Source: an uncultured Shewanella sp.
GTDB lineage: Bacteria > Pseudomonadota > Gammaproteobacteria > Enterobacterales > Shewanellaceae
Direction of reading: 5' to 3'
NCBI RefSeq assembly: GCF_947491715.1
Contig: NZ_CANLKR010000021.1
Span: 38,675-102,674, forward strand
DNA: 64,000 bases
The position numbers and the translations under genes were made by a program. Each line of letters starts with the position of its first letter. Positions within the stretch are counted from its first letter, which is position 1. This document shows, in pieces, positions 49,184 through 59,618 of this stretch. A model generated the notes under the pieces. That model was given only the letters and a program-made list of their open reading frames with translations. It searched no databases and had not been told where the DNA came from.

Positions 49184-50446
49184 TTAACCAAATACAGGTA
49201 ATAAATCAGCCATGGCAAGTAAATGACACGCACCGGTAATAATACCAAATAAAATCACTATCACTATCAGCGGTGTGCCACCAAAAACTCTAAAGCTAGT
49301 ACTATCAGGAAATAATTTCCGAGATTGATAGGCCATCATAGCTGGCACTATCACAGCCCATATAGTAGCAGCAAGAGCCGCAAAACCAATCGCAACAAGG
49401 AATCCATTAGGGAACAAAATCCCCATAACAGTAGGCGGAATAAAGGTCACGGCAGCCGTTTTCAAACGCCCTTTTCTAGAACCATCAAAGTTAAATAAAT
49501 CCGCTAAATAATCAAATAAACCTAATGTGACGCCTAAAAAAGAAGAAGCCACCGCTAAGTTTGCAAAAAGATTAAGCATGGTATTTAGCCATTCGCTGTC
49601 GATGACTTGAGATAATGCCGCGACCAATACCCCCATATTACCGCCTTGATCGATAATATCGACAAACTGACTTCTTGCTAAACTGCCCATTGTAGCAATG
49701 AGCCACAATAGATAAATCCCTAAGGCAATTAACGTTCCAATCACTATCGCTTTAATTATTGTTTTAGGCGCCTTACCATAATATTTGACTAAACTTGGCA
49801 CATTGCCGTGAAAACCAAAACTGGCTAAACCAAAGGGCAACGCAGCCAAAAGATAAGGAGCAAAAATAGCAGAACCATCGGGTTGAAATAGTTTAACCGT
49901 ATTCACATCAAGTAATAAATTACCAATAGCAAGAAAGAAAGTGATAATCATGCCACCGATCATAATCGTCGTAATACGATCCACCGCTTTGGTGCTGATA
50001 AAGACAATCATCGACAGTACTAAGGAAAAAATAAGCCCAGCCACACTCTGAGGCAACTCGAGATCAAAACTGGATAAACTATGATCGACAATTGACCCCC
50101 CTCCACTAATATAAGCGTAGGTTAAAATATAGAGCACAAAAGCAATAGAGACGCCATTTATCACTCGCCAAAACTGCCCTAATGTCACCTTAGTTAAGGT
50201 ATCAAAACTATCCCCAGGGTTAAAATGCAAATTAGTCTCAAGCAATAATAAACCTGATGCCAACATGCAAAACCACACACCCAATAACATTAAACTTGCA
50301 TAGCCAAACCACATTCCCGCACCAACAACAGGTAAAGAAAACATTCCCGCGCCGACAGCTGTTCCTGCAATAATCATCGCCCCCCCTAATAAGGAACGAT
50401 GAGATTTAGCATTTGATGTCTCTTTTGATTGCATTGAAATAGCCAT
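49184..50446 (-). CDS. Aromatic amino acid permease (HAAAP family, Mtr/TyrP-like)
   Basis: A 420-aa inner-membrane transporter with about 11 helices. LLGGAMIIAGTAVGAGMFSLP is the family's N-terminal signature, and PFGLASFGFHGNVPSLVKYYG follows mid-protein. Proton-driven uptake of tryptophan or tyrosine is typical. The start overlaps the plsB stop as TAATG, so translation is probably coupled. Confidence 0.88.
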   Translation of the reverse strand: MAISMQSKETSNAKSHRSLLGGAMIIAGTAVGAGMFSLPVVGAGMWFGYASLMLLGVWFCMLASGLLLLETNLHFNPGDSFDTLTKVTLGQFWRVINGVSIAFVLYILTYAYISGGGSIVDHSLSSFDLELPQSVAGLIFSLVLSMIVFISTKAVDRITTIMIGGMIITFFLAIGNLLLDVNTVKLFQPDGSAIFAPYLLAALPFGLASFGFHGNVPSLVKYYGKAPKTIIKAIVIGTLIALGIYLLWLIATMGSLARSQFVDIIDQGGNMGVLVAALSQVIDSEWLNTMLNLFANLAVASSFLGVTLGLFDYLADLFNFDGSRKGRLKTAAVTFIPPTVMGILFPNGFLVAIGFAALAATIWAVIVPAMMAYQSRKLFPDSTSFRVFGGTPLIVIVILFGIITGACHLLAMADLLPVFG

Positions 50447-52869
50447 TAACAGGAAAGCTCCGCAGCAACACTATCGACTATGGTTTGCCTCACCGATGAA
50501 CGTAACAATACATTGACCCTCTCTTGTATACGCTTGACATCAACATGAGGCCCATTATCGCTAAAGTAATCTAACTCTTTAAGCTTTACGCTCAATGTGT
50601 TATACAACTTTTTATCATAAAATTCAGGCGCAGTAATACCATGTAATGCCCCTAAACGCTTAGCTAAGCGATGGCTCTCACGTTCAAGATCTGAGCGCTC
50701 CATATCTGGAAAAACCGTCAAAAGATTAAAGATAATGGCATAACGCTGTAACGTTTCACTCACTGTATCGGCCAATAAGAGTACTTGCGCAGATTTAGAC
50801 TCAACAAGATCAAGCGTTTGAGTTTCAGTGATAAGCCCTTCATCAATAAAAACATCGAGTACTTGATTAACATATTGAGCAGGGTTATCTAACCCCATAA
50901 AAAGCTCAGCTTCTAGCAGAGGATAAAAGTCATTAACTACATCAATGAGATCGGCTCGCGTACCATGATCTTGCCTCATCAAATAACTGGCAATAAGCGA
51001 AGGGATAATCAGTAAATGGATCATGTTATTACGATAATAAGTCATAGTAACAGCATGGGTATCATCAATTGAAATAATATCCCCCAATGGATCTTGAGTT
51101 TCCACAATTTTATTTAGCTCTAATACCTGATCCACTAAACCCTGACCATTACCATCAGGTAAAGACATATATTGGGTATAAGGCTGTGCCTTTAAAATAT
51201 GCAGATATAAATCCAGCTGCTTTTCCAATAAACTTCGCTCTAGAGCATTACGCTCTGAAGCCAATAACACTAAGCTCGTTAACGTCACGGAACTCACCGC
51301 GGCAGCATCATTGATGTAAGTCATCACTTTACTCGCGAGATTATTAACAACAGGAGTAAACCAAGGTTGTTTTTGCTCAGGATCAAGTGCGACATCTTCT
51401 CGCCAATTGGGCACTTGCTCTGTCAAAAAATGACTTAAGGTGATCGGTTGACCAAAATTTACATAGCCTTGACCGAAGTTACTGAGTTTACGGATCGCAC
51501 CAAAAACTTGCCACACTGATTCTTTCTCTTTTTTATGCCCTCGAAGCTCCTTATGGTAAGTCTTCACTTCCATCACATGATCATAGCCCAAGTAAACCGG
51601 TACCAAAGTCACGGGACGTTCAACCCCTCTAAGCACGCTATTGATAGTCATCGCAATCATGCCCGTTTTAGGGGGTAATAACCGACCTGTTCTTGAACGC
51701 CCACCTTCAGTGAAATATTCAACAGAATACCCTTTAGAGAATAATTGGGATAAATATTCTCTAAACACGGCGGTATAAAGTTTATTGCCTCTAAAACTAC
51801 GACGAATAAAAAAAGCACCACCGCGCCTAAATAAAGGACCTGCGGGCCAGAAGTTCAAATTAATCCCCGCAGCAATATGCGGTGGCACCATGCCTTGATA
51901 ATATAAAATATAAGATAAAAGCAAATAGTCCATGTGACTACGGTGACAAGGTACATAAACAATTTCATGGCCATCATGATGCAATTGACGAATTTCTTCT
52001 GCGCCTTTGATATTGATCCCTTTATATAACTTGTTCCAAAGCCAAGTTAAAAAACGCTCCGCAATACGCACTAAACTATCTGAATAATTGGCGGCCACTT
52101 CATCTAAGTATTCCATGGCTTTAGCTTTCGCCTCTGCCTCAGAAATTCTCTTACTACTGGCTTCTTCTTTGATGGCTTTTTGCAATGACTCAGATTTCAG
52201 CAATGCATGAAACATCGTTTGACGATCGGGCAACTCAGGTCCTGTCATCACCATACGTTGACGCTTAAAATGCGCACGGGCAACACGCGCTAACTTATGC
52301 GCAATACGCTCATCGGTACCATGCTCATCTGCCATATAACGTAAAGAAACGGCACTGGAGAATTGCACAAAATTATGCCGCCCTAAAAATAAGATCATTA
52401 AACACTTACGCAACCAAGTGGGATTCTCCCGCTCTAATACTGCCGCCTTCATGGTGTCGTCTTCTTTACCTGGCGTTCTGCCCCAATACAAACTCACTGG
52501 CACTAATTGAATATCCAGTTTTGGGCTACTCTTGTGCGCTCTTAGCAATCGTTTAAACCAATGAGTATAATGCTCAGCACTTACTCGTTGTCCAAAAATA
52601 GGTTTTGCGCCTTCTAAACACACCACTCTAGGTGTGGTGATCCCATTAAACTCGAGCGATTTATAAGGGCTTGGCAATCCGATCTTTTCAGTAACTTCAC
52701 TTAATGCGGCGATGTCACTCATCGATTCGGTTTTCATCACATAAACGAAAGGACGGTTAGGATCAAGATTAAGATCTTCAAAAGGATCTTGTGGTACAAC
52801 AATAGTATGTACTAACTTTTTCTGGATCCAACGAAGCGGTTTATACCAAAGCGAGTCTTGTTTAGACAT
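50446..52869 (-). CDS. plsB: Glycerol-3-phosphate acyltransferase
   Basis: About 807 aa, the length of E. coli PlsB. It acylates sn-1 of glycerol-3-phosphate at the inner membrane, starting phospholipid synthesis. The HX4D motif lies in [14 protein letters not shown], and [14 protein letters not shown] binds the substrate. The ATG at [16 protein letters not shown] fits the family, although no good ribosome site is seen; the frame is open 31 codons further. Divergent from lexA. Confidence 0.95.
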   Translation of the reverse strand: MSKQDSLWYKPLRWIQKKLVHTIVVPQDPFEDLNLDPNRPFVYVMKTESMSDIAALSEVTEKIGLPSPYKSLEFNGITTPRVVCLEGAKPIFGQRVSAEHYTHWFKRLLRAHKSSPKLDIQLVPVSLYWGRTPGKEDDTMKAAVLERENPTWLRKCLMILFLGRHNFVQFSSAVSLRYMADEHGTDERIAHKLARVARAHFKRQRMVMTGPELPDRQTMFHALLKSESLQKAIKEEASSKRISEAEAKAKAMEYLDEVAANYSDSLVRIAERFLTWLWNKLYKGINIKGAEEIRQLHHDGHEIVYVPCHRSHMDYLLLSYILYYQGMVPPHIAAGINLNFWPAGPLFRRGGAFFIRRSFRGNKLYTAVFREYLSQLFSKGYSVEYFTEGGRSRTGRLLPPKTGMIAMTINSVLRGVERPVTLVPVYLGYDHVMEVKTYHKELRGHKKEKESVWQVFGAIRKLSNFGQGYVNFGQPITLSHFLTEQVPNWREDVALDPEQKQPWFTPVVNNLASKVMTYINDAAAVSSVTLTSLVLLASERNALERSLLEKQLDLYLHILKAQPYTQYMSLPDGNGQGLVDQVLELNKIVETQDPLGDIISIDDTHAVTMTYYRNNMIHLLIIPSLIASYLMRQDHGTRADLIDVVNDFYPLLEAELFMGLDNPAQYVNQVLDVFIDEGLITETQTLDLVESKSAQVLLLADTVSETLQRYAIIFNLLTVFPDMERSDLERESHRLAKRLGALHGITAPEFYDKKLYNTLSVKLKELDYFSDNGPHVDVKRIQERVNVLLRSSVRQTIVDSVAAELSC

Positions 52870-52956
52870 TATTAATTTACAGTGTAAGCGATTCCAATAT
52901 CGCCACATACTATCAGAAAATAAAAACATTTGCTTAGCGTAAAACTTGCTTAATAC

Positions 52957-53008
52957 TTGCACTCAAAAAAATACTGTATATACTAACAGTTACTGTATAG
53001 AAAAACAG
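52957..53008 (+). promoter_or_regulatory. lexA promoter with two SOS boxes
   Basis: CTGT-N8-ACAG occurs twice, at 52974-52989 and 52993-53008. A TTGCAC, 16 bp, TATACT promoter overlaps the first box (52957-52984). Tandem boxes over the promoter fit LexA autoregulation. Confidence 0.92.
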
Positions 53009-53016
53009 GGTTGACT

Positions 53017-53634
53017 ATGAGACCGCTCACCAAACGACAAGACGAAATTTTAACCCTCATAAAGCGAAATATCGCCGATACAGGTATGCCACCAACGCGG
53101 GCAGAAATTGCCAAACGTTTGGGCTTTAAAAGCGCTAATGCCGCCGAAGAACATTTAAAGGCCTTAGCCAAAAAAGGCTGTATAGAAATCATTCCAGGCA
53201 CTTCTCGTGGTATCAGATTAACTCAAGTCGATACTGAAGCCGATTTAGGTTTGCCGCTGATTGGTCAAGTAGCTGCTGGAGAGCCTATTTTAGCCCAAGA
53301 ACATGTCGAACAACATTACCAAGTTGACCCTGGTATGTTTCGCCCTCAAGCTGATTTTTTGCTGCGAGTTCGCGGTGATAGTATGAAAGATATCGGGATT
53401 ATTGAAGGCGATCTGTTAGCTGTACACAAAATACAACAAGCTCGAAATGGACAAATTATTGTTGCCAGAGTCGAAGATGATGTCACTGTTAAGCGCTTTG
53501 AAAAGCAAGGACATACCGTCTATTTACATGCTGAAAATGAAGCTTACTCCCCCATTGAAATTGATTTAACTCAGCAAAGTTTCAATATTGAAGGCTTAGC
53601 GGTAGGTGTGATCCGTAACGGTAATTGGCAGTAA
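53017..53634 (+). CDS. lexA: LexA repressor
   Basis: A 205-aa SOS repressor. The winged helix ([22 protein letters not shown]) is followed by the A87-G88 cleavage site in GQVAAGEP and the Ser-Lys dyad S122 (RGDSMKDIG) and K159 (VTVKRFEK). RecA-stimulated self-cleavage derepresses the regulon. AGGG lies at good spacing before the ATG; an in-frame TTG two codons upstream is ignored. Confidence 0.97.
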   Translation: MRPLTKRQDEILTLIKRNIADTGMPPTRAEIAKRLGFKSANAAEEHLKALAKKGCIEIIPGTSRGIRLTQVDTEADLGLPLIGQVAAGEPILAQEHVEQHYQVDPGMFRPQADFLLRVRGDSMKDIGIIEGDLLAVHKIQQARNGQIIVARVEDDVTVKRFEKQGHTVYLHAENEAYSPIEIDLTQQSFNIEGLAVGVIRNGNWQ

Positions 53635-53794
53635 TACACTTTTTTATCGCTTATTTCGATAGGATAAGTACGGTGACTTAACAGCGTATTTATCCATTTT
53701 CACACTCACATTAATCATATTTTACTCCTTAATAAATGAGCAATATATCAGTGTAGTCTACTCACGCTGTATCCTTTCCTTGGAGGTTACTACT

Positions 53795-54346
53795 TTGAAA
53801 AAAATAAATAAAACCAAACAACATTCGGTAACCTTAACCAGCACACCAGCCCATCACCCCGGTCTGTGGCACTATCAAGAAGCCTCCACTCCTCAACTTG
53901 ATGCATTAAACCATAGCATCACTATTATCAATACTCAGTCTCAGGGGACTGAAGAACTGCGGCATGTCAGCCACGACCTCGCCAGTTTAAGCCAGAAAGG
54001 CCGCTGGATAGTGCTGATAAGTCCTCCTAATATCGGCTATAAGTCCCTATTGGAAAAAGCAGGTGTCAGAATGGACAGAATATTATTGGTACATGCTAAA
54101 GATGAAGTTGAATCACTATGGGCAATGGAAAAAGCATTAACCAGTGGCACATGTAGTGCTGTGATTACTTGGACTAAAGAGCTTAATAGTCGAGATAATA
54201 GAAGGCTGCAAATCATTGCAAACAAAGCCTGCGCCACTGGCTACATTCTCGACAAAAAAGAAAATATCAGCCCCAATATGACTCAAGCAGAGTCATTAAG
54301 ACTCTATTCAACAAAACACCCACTGTTAAAAAATGAGCTACACTGA
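53795..54346 (+). CDS. sulA: SOS cell division inhibitor SulA
   Basis: About 183 aa of the SulA family. GRWIVLISPPNIGYKSLLEKAGVRMDRILLV is the RecA-like core that blocks FtsZ polymerisation. The start is probably TTG at 53795 with TGGAGG nine bases upstream; the longest frame begins inside that site. No SOS box of its own is seen in the 160 bp after lexA, so read-through from the lexA promoter is likely, as in other lexA-sulA pairs. Confidence 0.88.
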   Translation: MKKINKTKQHSVTLTSTPAHHPGLWHYQEASTPQLDALNHSITIINTQSQGTEELRHVSHDLASLSQKGRWIVLISPPNIGYKSLLEKAGVRMDRILLVHAKDEVESLWAMEKALTSGTCSAVITWTKELNSRDNRRLQIIANKACATGYILDKKENISPNMTQAESLRLYSTKHPLLKNELH

Positions 54347-55150
54347 ATAGCATCTCTCTTTAAGACTCATGTTCAAGAGTTATTCACTACTGAGTCTTAA
54401 TGCATTTTTTAGCAAAAATATCATTATTGTCTAAACGAGAACTTCTATTATCAAACATAAATAGCAATATTAAATTGAAAATACGAAAATATATTTCTTA
54501 ATATAACATCAATAAAATAATAAAATCCCTCAAGGTTATCTATCAATTTCACTTAATATATGTTAACGAGTTTATCTTGACTCCTTTTACAGTGATCAAG
54601 ATCACATTTTTATTATTTTCACACTAGGTTGGGAAGTAAACCAAGTGAATTATAATCCCGAATCTCCCTCAGTTATCAGGCTTAATAGTTTATCTATTCA
54701 TGCTTTTTGTGACCAACTTTATGTATATAGAATAAAAAACACGCTTGAACAATACTCGAACATTAAGTAATGTATACCGCTATAACAACGATAATTTGTT
54801 ATATCTGAGCGATTCGTCGTTTGTCTTTGATTATATTTCTATGAGAACTTACTTAATTAAATATTAAAAATTAATACTCATTAAAATATTCAATTTAATA
54901 TGCTCCTGATTAGCCCTATTCAAGGATTGAAAAGCAATTGTTAATCTCGTCCATGCCATACAAAGACTAAATTGGCCTGATATAGTCAGCCGTAGGTGCT
55001 CTGTGGAAATAAAAGTAATGGTCTTATTTTTATATTAACCACTGCATGAGTACTTTGAAGTCATCGTTGCTTTTTTGAGAACTGAAGAGTTCACATAGAG
55101 CAAAGATTTCCTGTGTAACTCTTCTTTGTCTACGACGAAGGAGAAGTCTA
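54347..55150 (+). promoter_or_regulatory. Long coxB upstream region with a structured leader
   Basis: No gene is seen in these 804 bp. The first half is very AT-rich and holds the CRP/FNR-like dyad. Near 54974-54991 GGCCTGA and TCAGCC form a small hairpin. Near the gene, GAAGAGTTCACA (55084-55095) can pair with TGTGTAACTCTTC (55112-55124). The CTTC of that second arm can instead pair with GAAG of the coxB ribosome site (about 55137-55146), giving two exclusive folds. Confidence 0.45.
54591..54606. promoter_or_regulatory. CRP- or FNR-like binding site
   Basis: AGTGATCAAGATCACA is a near-perfect dyad. It fits CRP (TGTGA-N6-TCACA, one mismatch) and also FNR-type TGAT-N4-ATCA. It lies about 545 bp upstream of coxB and about 245 bp after sulA, just after TTGACT. 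Such a site would tie the oxidase to carbon or oxygen status. Confidence 0.6.
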
Positions 55151-56272
55151 GTGAAGCAATTGTGGTGTGGTGCTTTGGCGTTACTCTTAACGCCAGCAAT
55201 CTTGGCAGCAGAAATGCCTTTAAATATGACCGAAGGCGTAACAGATATCAGTAGCAGAGTGTATCACCTGCACATGACTATCTTATATATCTGTTGTGCC
55301 ATAGGGTTAGTTGTTTTCGGTATCATGATTTATTCGATGATTTATCATCGAAAATCTAAAGGCGCTGTCGCCGCTAACTTTCATGAAAGTACAAAAGTCG
55401 AGATCCTCTGGACTGTTATTCCATTTATCATTCTTATTGGTATGGCCATTCCGGCGACGACAACATTAATTGCGATGGAAGATACCAATGATGCCGCATT
55501 AACCATTAAAGTGACAGGCTCTCAATGGAAATGGCATTACAGTTATTTTGATCAAGGTGTCGAATTTTATAGCTTAATGTCGACCCCCAGAGATCAAATT
55601 GAAGGAAATGCACCTAAAGGGGAGCATTACTTACTTGAAGTAGATAAACCCTTAGTCGTTCCAATAGGCCGTAAAGTCCGCTTCTTACTCACATCTGATG
55701 ATGTTATCCACTCTTGGTGGGTGCCCGCCTTCGCGATTAAAAAAGACGCCAATCCTGGATTCATCAATGAAACTTGGACACACATAGATGAACCAGGCAT
55801 TTACCGAGGCCAATGCGCCGAACTTTGTGGTAAAGACCATGGTTTCATGCCCATCGTGGTTGAGGCCTTACCTGAAGATGAATTTGAAGCTTGGCTCGCA
55901 GCCCAGCAACAAGAAGCCACCTTAGCGGCTTTAGAAGAAGAAGCATCATTGGCCGTCACTCTTGAAATGGAAGAACTCATGGAAAGAGGCGAGCAAGTGT
56001 ATCTGACCTATTGTGCCGCTTGTCATCAACCCAATGGAATGGGACTACCAGGCGCTTTTCCTGCAATGAAAGACAGCCCCATTGTCATGGGAGAAATCAG
56101 CAAGCACATTGAAATCATTGTCAATGGCAAACCAGGTACTGCAATGCAAGCATTCAAAAAACAACTCTCTGCAGAAGATATTGCTGCTGTCATCACTTAC
56201 GAACGTAACGCTTGGGGCAATGAGACAGGTGATGTCGTTCAAGCTGCTCATGTTAATAGTCATGGTCAATAA
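55151..56272 (+). CDS. coxB: Cytochrome c oxidase subunit II with fused cytochrome c
   Basis: A 373-aa precursor. A signal peptide and two helices are followed by the CuA cupredoxin domain: H187, C222, C226, H230 and M233 in CAELCGKDHGFM. A glutamate-rich linker leads to a C-terminal cytochrome c with C288-AA-C291-H292, so this is a caa3-type arrangement. It accepts electrons in the periplasm for subunit I. The start is GTG with GGAG seven bases upstream. Confidence 0.95.
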   Translation: MKQLWCGALALLLTPAILAAEMPLNMTEGVTDISSRVYHLHMTILYICCAIGLVVFGIMIYSMIYHRKSKGAVAANFHESTKVEILWTVIPFIILIGMAIPATTTLIAMEDTNDAALTIKVTGSQWKWHYSYFDQGVEFYSLMSTPRDQIEGNAPKGEHYLLEVDKPLVVPIGRKVRFLLTSDDVIHSWWVPAFAIKKDANPGFINETWTHIDEPGIYRGQCAELCGKDHGFMPIVVEALPEDEFEAWLAAQQQEATLAALEEEASLAVTLEMEELMERGEQVYLTYCAACHQPNGMGLPGAFPAMKDSPIVMGEISKHIEIIVNGKPGTAMQAFKKQLSAEDIAAVITYERNAWGNETGDVVQAAHVNSHGQ

Positions 56273-56281
56273 GGAAATAAT

Positions 56282-57904
56282 ATGAATACTTTGACCCCAG
56301 AAAATCAAGTTAGCATGGAAGACACACTGAATCCTGAGCAAGATCACGATGATGGGCACCATGCCCCACCAAAAGGCATTATGCGTTGGTTGTTAACCAC
56401 TAACCATAAAGACATAGGAACACTTTATCTTTGGTTTAGTTTCATTATGTTTTTGACCGGTGGTCTGATGGCAATGGTGATCCGCGCTGAATTATTTCAG
56501 CCAGGATTACAATTAGTCGACCCCAATTTCTTCAACCAAATGACCACAGTCCACGGTTTGGTCATGGTCTTTGGTGCCGTCATGCCCGCGTTTACAGGAT
56601 TAGCCAATTGGTTAATTCCTATGATGATAGGCGCGCCTGATATGGCGCTGCCGAGAATGAATAATTGGAGCTTTTGGATCCTACCTTTTGCTTTCATTAT
56701 TCTATTGAGTTCATTATTTATGGAAGGCGGGGCCCCTAATTTTGGTTGGACCTTCTATGCGCCATTATCAACTCAATACAGTCCAGATAGCACCGCTTTA
56801 TTTGTCTTTTCTGTGCATATTATGGGCATTAGTTCCATTATGGGTGCCATTAATGTCATCGTAACAGTAATCAACATGCGTGCACCTGGTATGACTTGGA
56901 TGAAGCTGCCTTTATTTGCTTGGACTTGGCTCATCACCGCCTTTTTACTTATCGCGGTTATGCCTGTACTTGCCGGTGCGGTCACTATGGTATTAACCGA
57001 TAAATATTTCGGTACCTCCTTTTTCGAAGCCGCTGGCGGTGGCGATCCCGTGATGTTTCAACATATTTTTTGGTTCTTCGGCCATCCCGAAGTATACATC
57101 ATGATTTTACCTTCTTTTGGGATCATGTCTGCCATCATTCCCACCTTTAGCCGTAAAAAACTCTTTGGTTATTCGTCAATGGTATACGCCACAGCCAGTA
57201 TCGCCATTTTATCGTTTTTAGTGTGGGCGCATCACATGTTCACTACAGGGATGCCAGTCTTTGCCGAGCTCTTTTTCATGTATTGCACCATGCTCATTTC
57301 TGTGCCAACTGGCGTCAAAATTTTCAACTGGGTCGCAACCATGTGGAGAGGATCACTAACCTTTGAAACCCCAATGCTCTTTGCAATCTCCTTCTTAGTC
57401 TTGTTTACCATAGGTGGATTTTCAGGCTTGATGCTCGCCATTACGCCCGCAGATTTCCAATATCATGATACCTACTTTGTTGTCGCTCACTTTCATTATG
57501 TCCTCGTGACCGGTGCCATTTTCACCATTATGGCCGCCGTATATTACTGGTTACCCAAATGGACAGGGCGTATGTATGACGAACGTTTAGGTAAGTTACA
57601 CTTCTGGTGCTCTGTCATCTCAGTCAACGTCTTATTCTTCCCTATGCATTTCCTTGGGCTAGCGGGTATGCCAAGACGGATCCCTGATTACGCGATTCAA
57701 TTTGCCGATATTAATCAAATCGTCTCTATTGGTGGATTTGCGTTTGGACTGTCTCAGCTGATTTTCTTAGTCGTGTTAATAAAGTGTATTCGAAGCGGTG
57801 AAAAAGCCCCCGCTAAACCTTGGGAAGGCGCTGAAGGATTAGAATGGGATCTGCCCAGCCCTGCCCCTTATCATTCTTTCTCAACTCCACCAGTGATCAA
57901 ATAA
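56282..57904 (+). CDS. coxA: Cytochrome c oxidase subunit I
   Basis: The 540-aa catalytic subunit, about 12 helices. FFGHPEVYIMIL carries the CuB/cross-linked His-Tyr site, HHMFTTG the other CuB histidines, and HDTYFVVAHFHYVL the haem a and a3 ligands. Reduces oxygen to water and pumps protons. An N-terminal His/Asp-rich cytoplasmic tail precedes the first helix. Ten bases separate it from coxB. Confidence 0.97.
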   Translation: MNTLTPENQVSMEDTLNPEQDHDDGHHAPPKGIMRWLLTTNHKDIGTLYLWFSFIMFLTGGLMAMVIRAELFQPGLQLVDPNFFNQMTTVHGLVMVFGAVMPAFTGLANWLIPMMIGAPDMALPRMNNWSFWILPFAFIILLSSLFMEGGAPNFGWTFYAPLSTQYSPDSTALFVFSVHIMGISSIMGAINVIVTVINMRAPGMTWMKLPLFAWTWLITAFLLIAVMPVLAGAVTMVLTDKYFGTSFFEAAGGGDPVMFQHIFWFFGHPEVYIMILPSFGIMSAIIPTFSRKKLFGYSSMVYATASIAILSFLVWAHHMFTTGMPVFAELFFMYCTMLISVPTGVKIFNWVATMWRGSLTFETPMLFAISFLVLFTIGGFSGLMLAITPADFQYHDTYFVVAHFHYVLVTGAIFTIMAAVYYWLPKWTGRMYDERLGKLHFWCSVISVNVLFFPMHFLGLAGMPRRIPDYAIQFADINQIVSIGGFAFGLSQLIFLVVLIKCIRSGEKAPAKPWEGAEGLEWDLPSPAPYHSFSTPPVIK

Positions 57905-57906
57905 TC

Positions 57907-58476
57907 ATGGATAAAAATAAAGCAAATTCAAATAAACGCTTAATTCGTTTTCTCTTATTAGGAGCAATCTCTATGTTTGGTTTTGGCTTTGCTTTAGTTC
58001 CACTTTACGATGTACTTTGCGAACAACTGGGGATCAACGGAAAAACACAAAATACGGCCAGTCGATATATTGATAATGAAGTCGATAAAAGTCGAACCAT
58101 TACCGTCGAGTTTATCTCCCAAGTGCAAAAAGATATGCCTTGGGAGTTTACTCCACAAGTCAATCGTATGAAGGTCCATCCAGGAGAGTTAGTCCGTACT
58201 CACTTTACGGCAGAAAACTTATCAAATAAGCAGATTGTCGGTCAGGCCATTCCTTCTGTCTCACCAGGCATGGGCGCGGCCTATTTTAATAAAACAGAAT
58301 GTTTTTGCTTCAATCAGCAAACGTTAACACCCAAATCAAATGCAGATTTACCGCTAATATTCTATGTCGATCCCGCATTACCGGACAACATATCAACCCT
58401 GACCCTCTCTTATACACTCTACAATATCACCGACAAAGGTTATGTCGATGCACTAGAGCAAGGAGCAGCAAAATGA
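57907..58476 (+). CDS. ctaG: Cytochrome c oxidase assembly protein CtaG (Cox11)
   Basis: A 189-aa inner-membrane protein: one helix (about 12-32), then a periplasmic immunoglobulin-like domain. FNKTECFCFNQQTL contains the CxC copper site that delivers copper to CuB in subunit I. The ATG two bases after the coxA stop is chosen over a longer frame inside coxA. The stop overlaps the coxC start (ATGA). Confidence 0.94.
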   Translation: MDKNKANSNKRLIRFLLLGAISMFGFGFALVPLYDVLCEQLGINGKTQNTASRYIDNEVDKSRTITVEFISQVQKDMPWEFTPQVNRMKVHPGELVRTHFTAENLSNKQIVGQAIPSVSPGMGAAYFNKTECFCFNQQTLTPKSNADLPLIFYVDPALPDNISTLTLSYTLYNITDKGYVDALEQGAAK

Positions 58477-59348
58477 CAACCAAACATGAACATTACTACG
58501 TCCCTTCTCAAAGTGCTTGGCCCATTATCGGCGCAATGGGGTTATTCCTCATCGCTTTTGGTGCAGGCACTTATATCTCAGAAATGGGAACTGAAGCCAC
58601 ATTAGGAAAATATACATTAATTGCGGGAATTGCCGTGATTATTTTTATGGTCTTTGGCTGGTTTCGAACCGTAATTGCAGAGTCCATGGCAGGGTTGTAT
58701 TCAGCCCAAATGGATCGTTCCTTTAAGCAAGGAATGAGCTGGTTTATTTTCTCAGAAGTCATGTTCTTCGCAGCTTTCTTTGGCGCCTTGTTTTATGCCA
58801 GAATGATTTCCGTTCCTTGGTTAGGCGGTGCCTCTAATAATGCTATGACCGCAGCGATTCTTTGGCCTGAATTTGTCGCCGTTTGGCCTCTTGAGACAAC
58901 ACCGGACGGCCGGTTAACTCAAGCGATGGACTGGATGGGATTACCGCTTTATAACACCCTCATTCTACTCACGTCATCCATTACGCTACACTTTGCCCAC
59001 GTTAATTTAGAAAATGACAACCGAAAACCTGTCAAGGCTTGGCTTGGTGCCACCATCATTTTAGGCGCTGCCTTTCTTATGCTTCAAGTGCTCGAATACA
59101 CGCATGCTTACCAAGTCATGGGCTTAACCTTAGATGCCGGTGTGTATGGCAGCACCTTCTTCTTATTGACAGGTATACACGGTATGCACGTCACTTTAGG
59201 CACTGTCTTCCTATTCGTATTATTTATTCGCATTGCAAAAGGACATTTTACCCACGATAAACATTTTGCCTTTCAAGCAGGAAGCTGGTACTGGCATTTT
59301 GTCGATGTCGTTTGGCTGTGCCTCTTTGTATTTGTCTATGTGCTTTAA
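58473..59348 (+). CDS. coxC: Cytochrome c oxidase subunit III
   Basis: A 291-aa membrane protein with seven helices. FIFSEVMFFAAFFGALFYAR and the C-terminal HFVDVVWLCLFVFVYVL are typical. The longest frame begins well inside ctaG; the ATG with AGGAG upstream and the 4-bp overlap is the real start. It stabilises subunit I. Confidence 0.95.
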   Translation: MTTKHEHYYVPSQSAWPIIGAMGLFLIAFGAGTYISEMGTEATLGKYTLIAGIAVIIFMVFGWFRTVIAESMAGLYSAQMDRSFKQGMSWFIFSEVMFFAAFFGALFYARMISVPWLGGASNNAMTAAILWPEFVAVWPLETTPDGRLTQAMDWMGLPLYNTLILLTSSITLHFAHVNLENDNRKPVKAWLGATIILGAAFLMLQVLEYTHAYQVMGLTLDAGVYGSTFFLLTGIHGMHVTLGTVFLFVLFIRIAKGHFTHDKHFAFQAGSWYWHFVDVVWLCLFVFVYVL

Positions 59349-59358
59349 GCAGGATATA

Positions 59359-59554
59359 CGTGAGACTTAGATATGCCATATATGATTGGAATATTGAGTC
59401 TTTTAGGTAAGTTATTTGAACTTTCAGCTTACAAATTCTAAGTCAACATTCAATAATGCGGCATAAAAAACGTGTCTCGTTACTGGTAAGAGTGTGCCTT
59501 GAATAACATATTTTTACGCACTCTGAAAACAGGCTTCTTGAGGTATGACAGAGA
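59359..59554. mobile_element. Decayed, shortened copy of the MITE-like element (copy 3)
   Basis: About 196 bp between TATA at 59355-59358 and 59555-59558. TTCTAAGTCAACATTCAATAATGC and TTTTTACGCACTCTGAAAAC match the interior of copies 1 and 2 with many changes and roughly 60 bp missing. The ends (CGTGAGACTTAGATATGC and GCTTCTTGAGGTATGAC) are closer to the copy-2 type. It sits between coxC and the minus-strand DUF2909 gene. Confidence 0.6.
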
Positions 59555-59618
59555 TATAACAAGCTCAAACATACATAGGTTTGAGTTTGTTATACACATC
59601 AACAACCCGTAAGGGGAG

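Noticed and set aside
54974..55020. Known riboswitch (cobalamin-like AGCC/GG pattern) upstream of coxB
   Set aside because: Only one short hairpin is seen; the conserved cores of known classes are absent.
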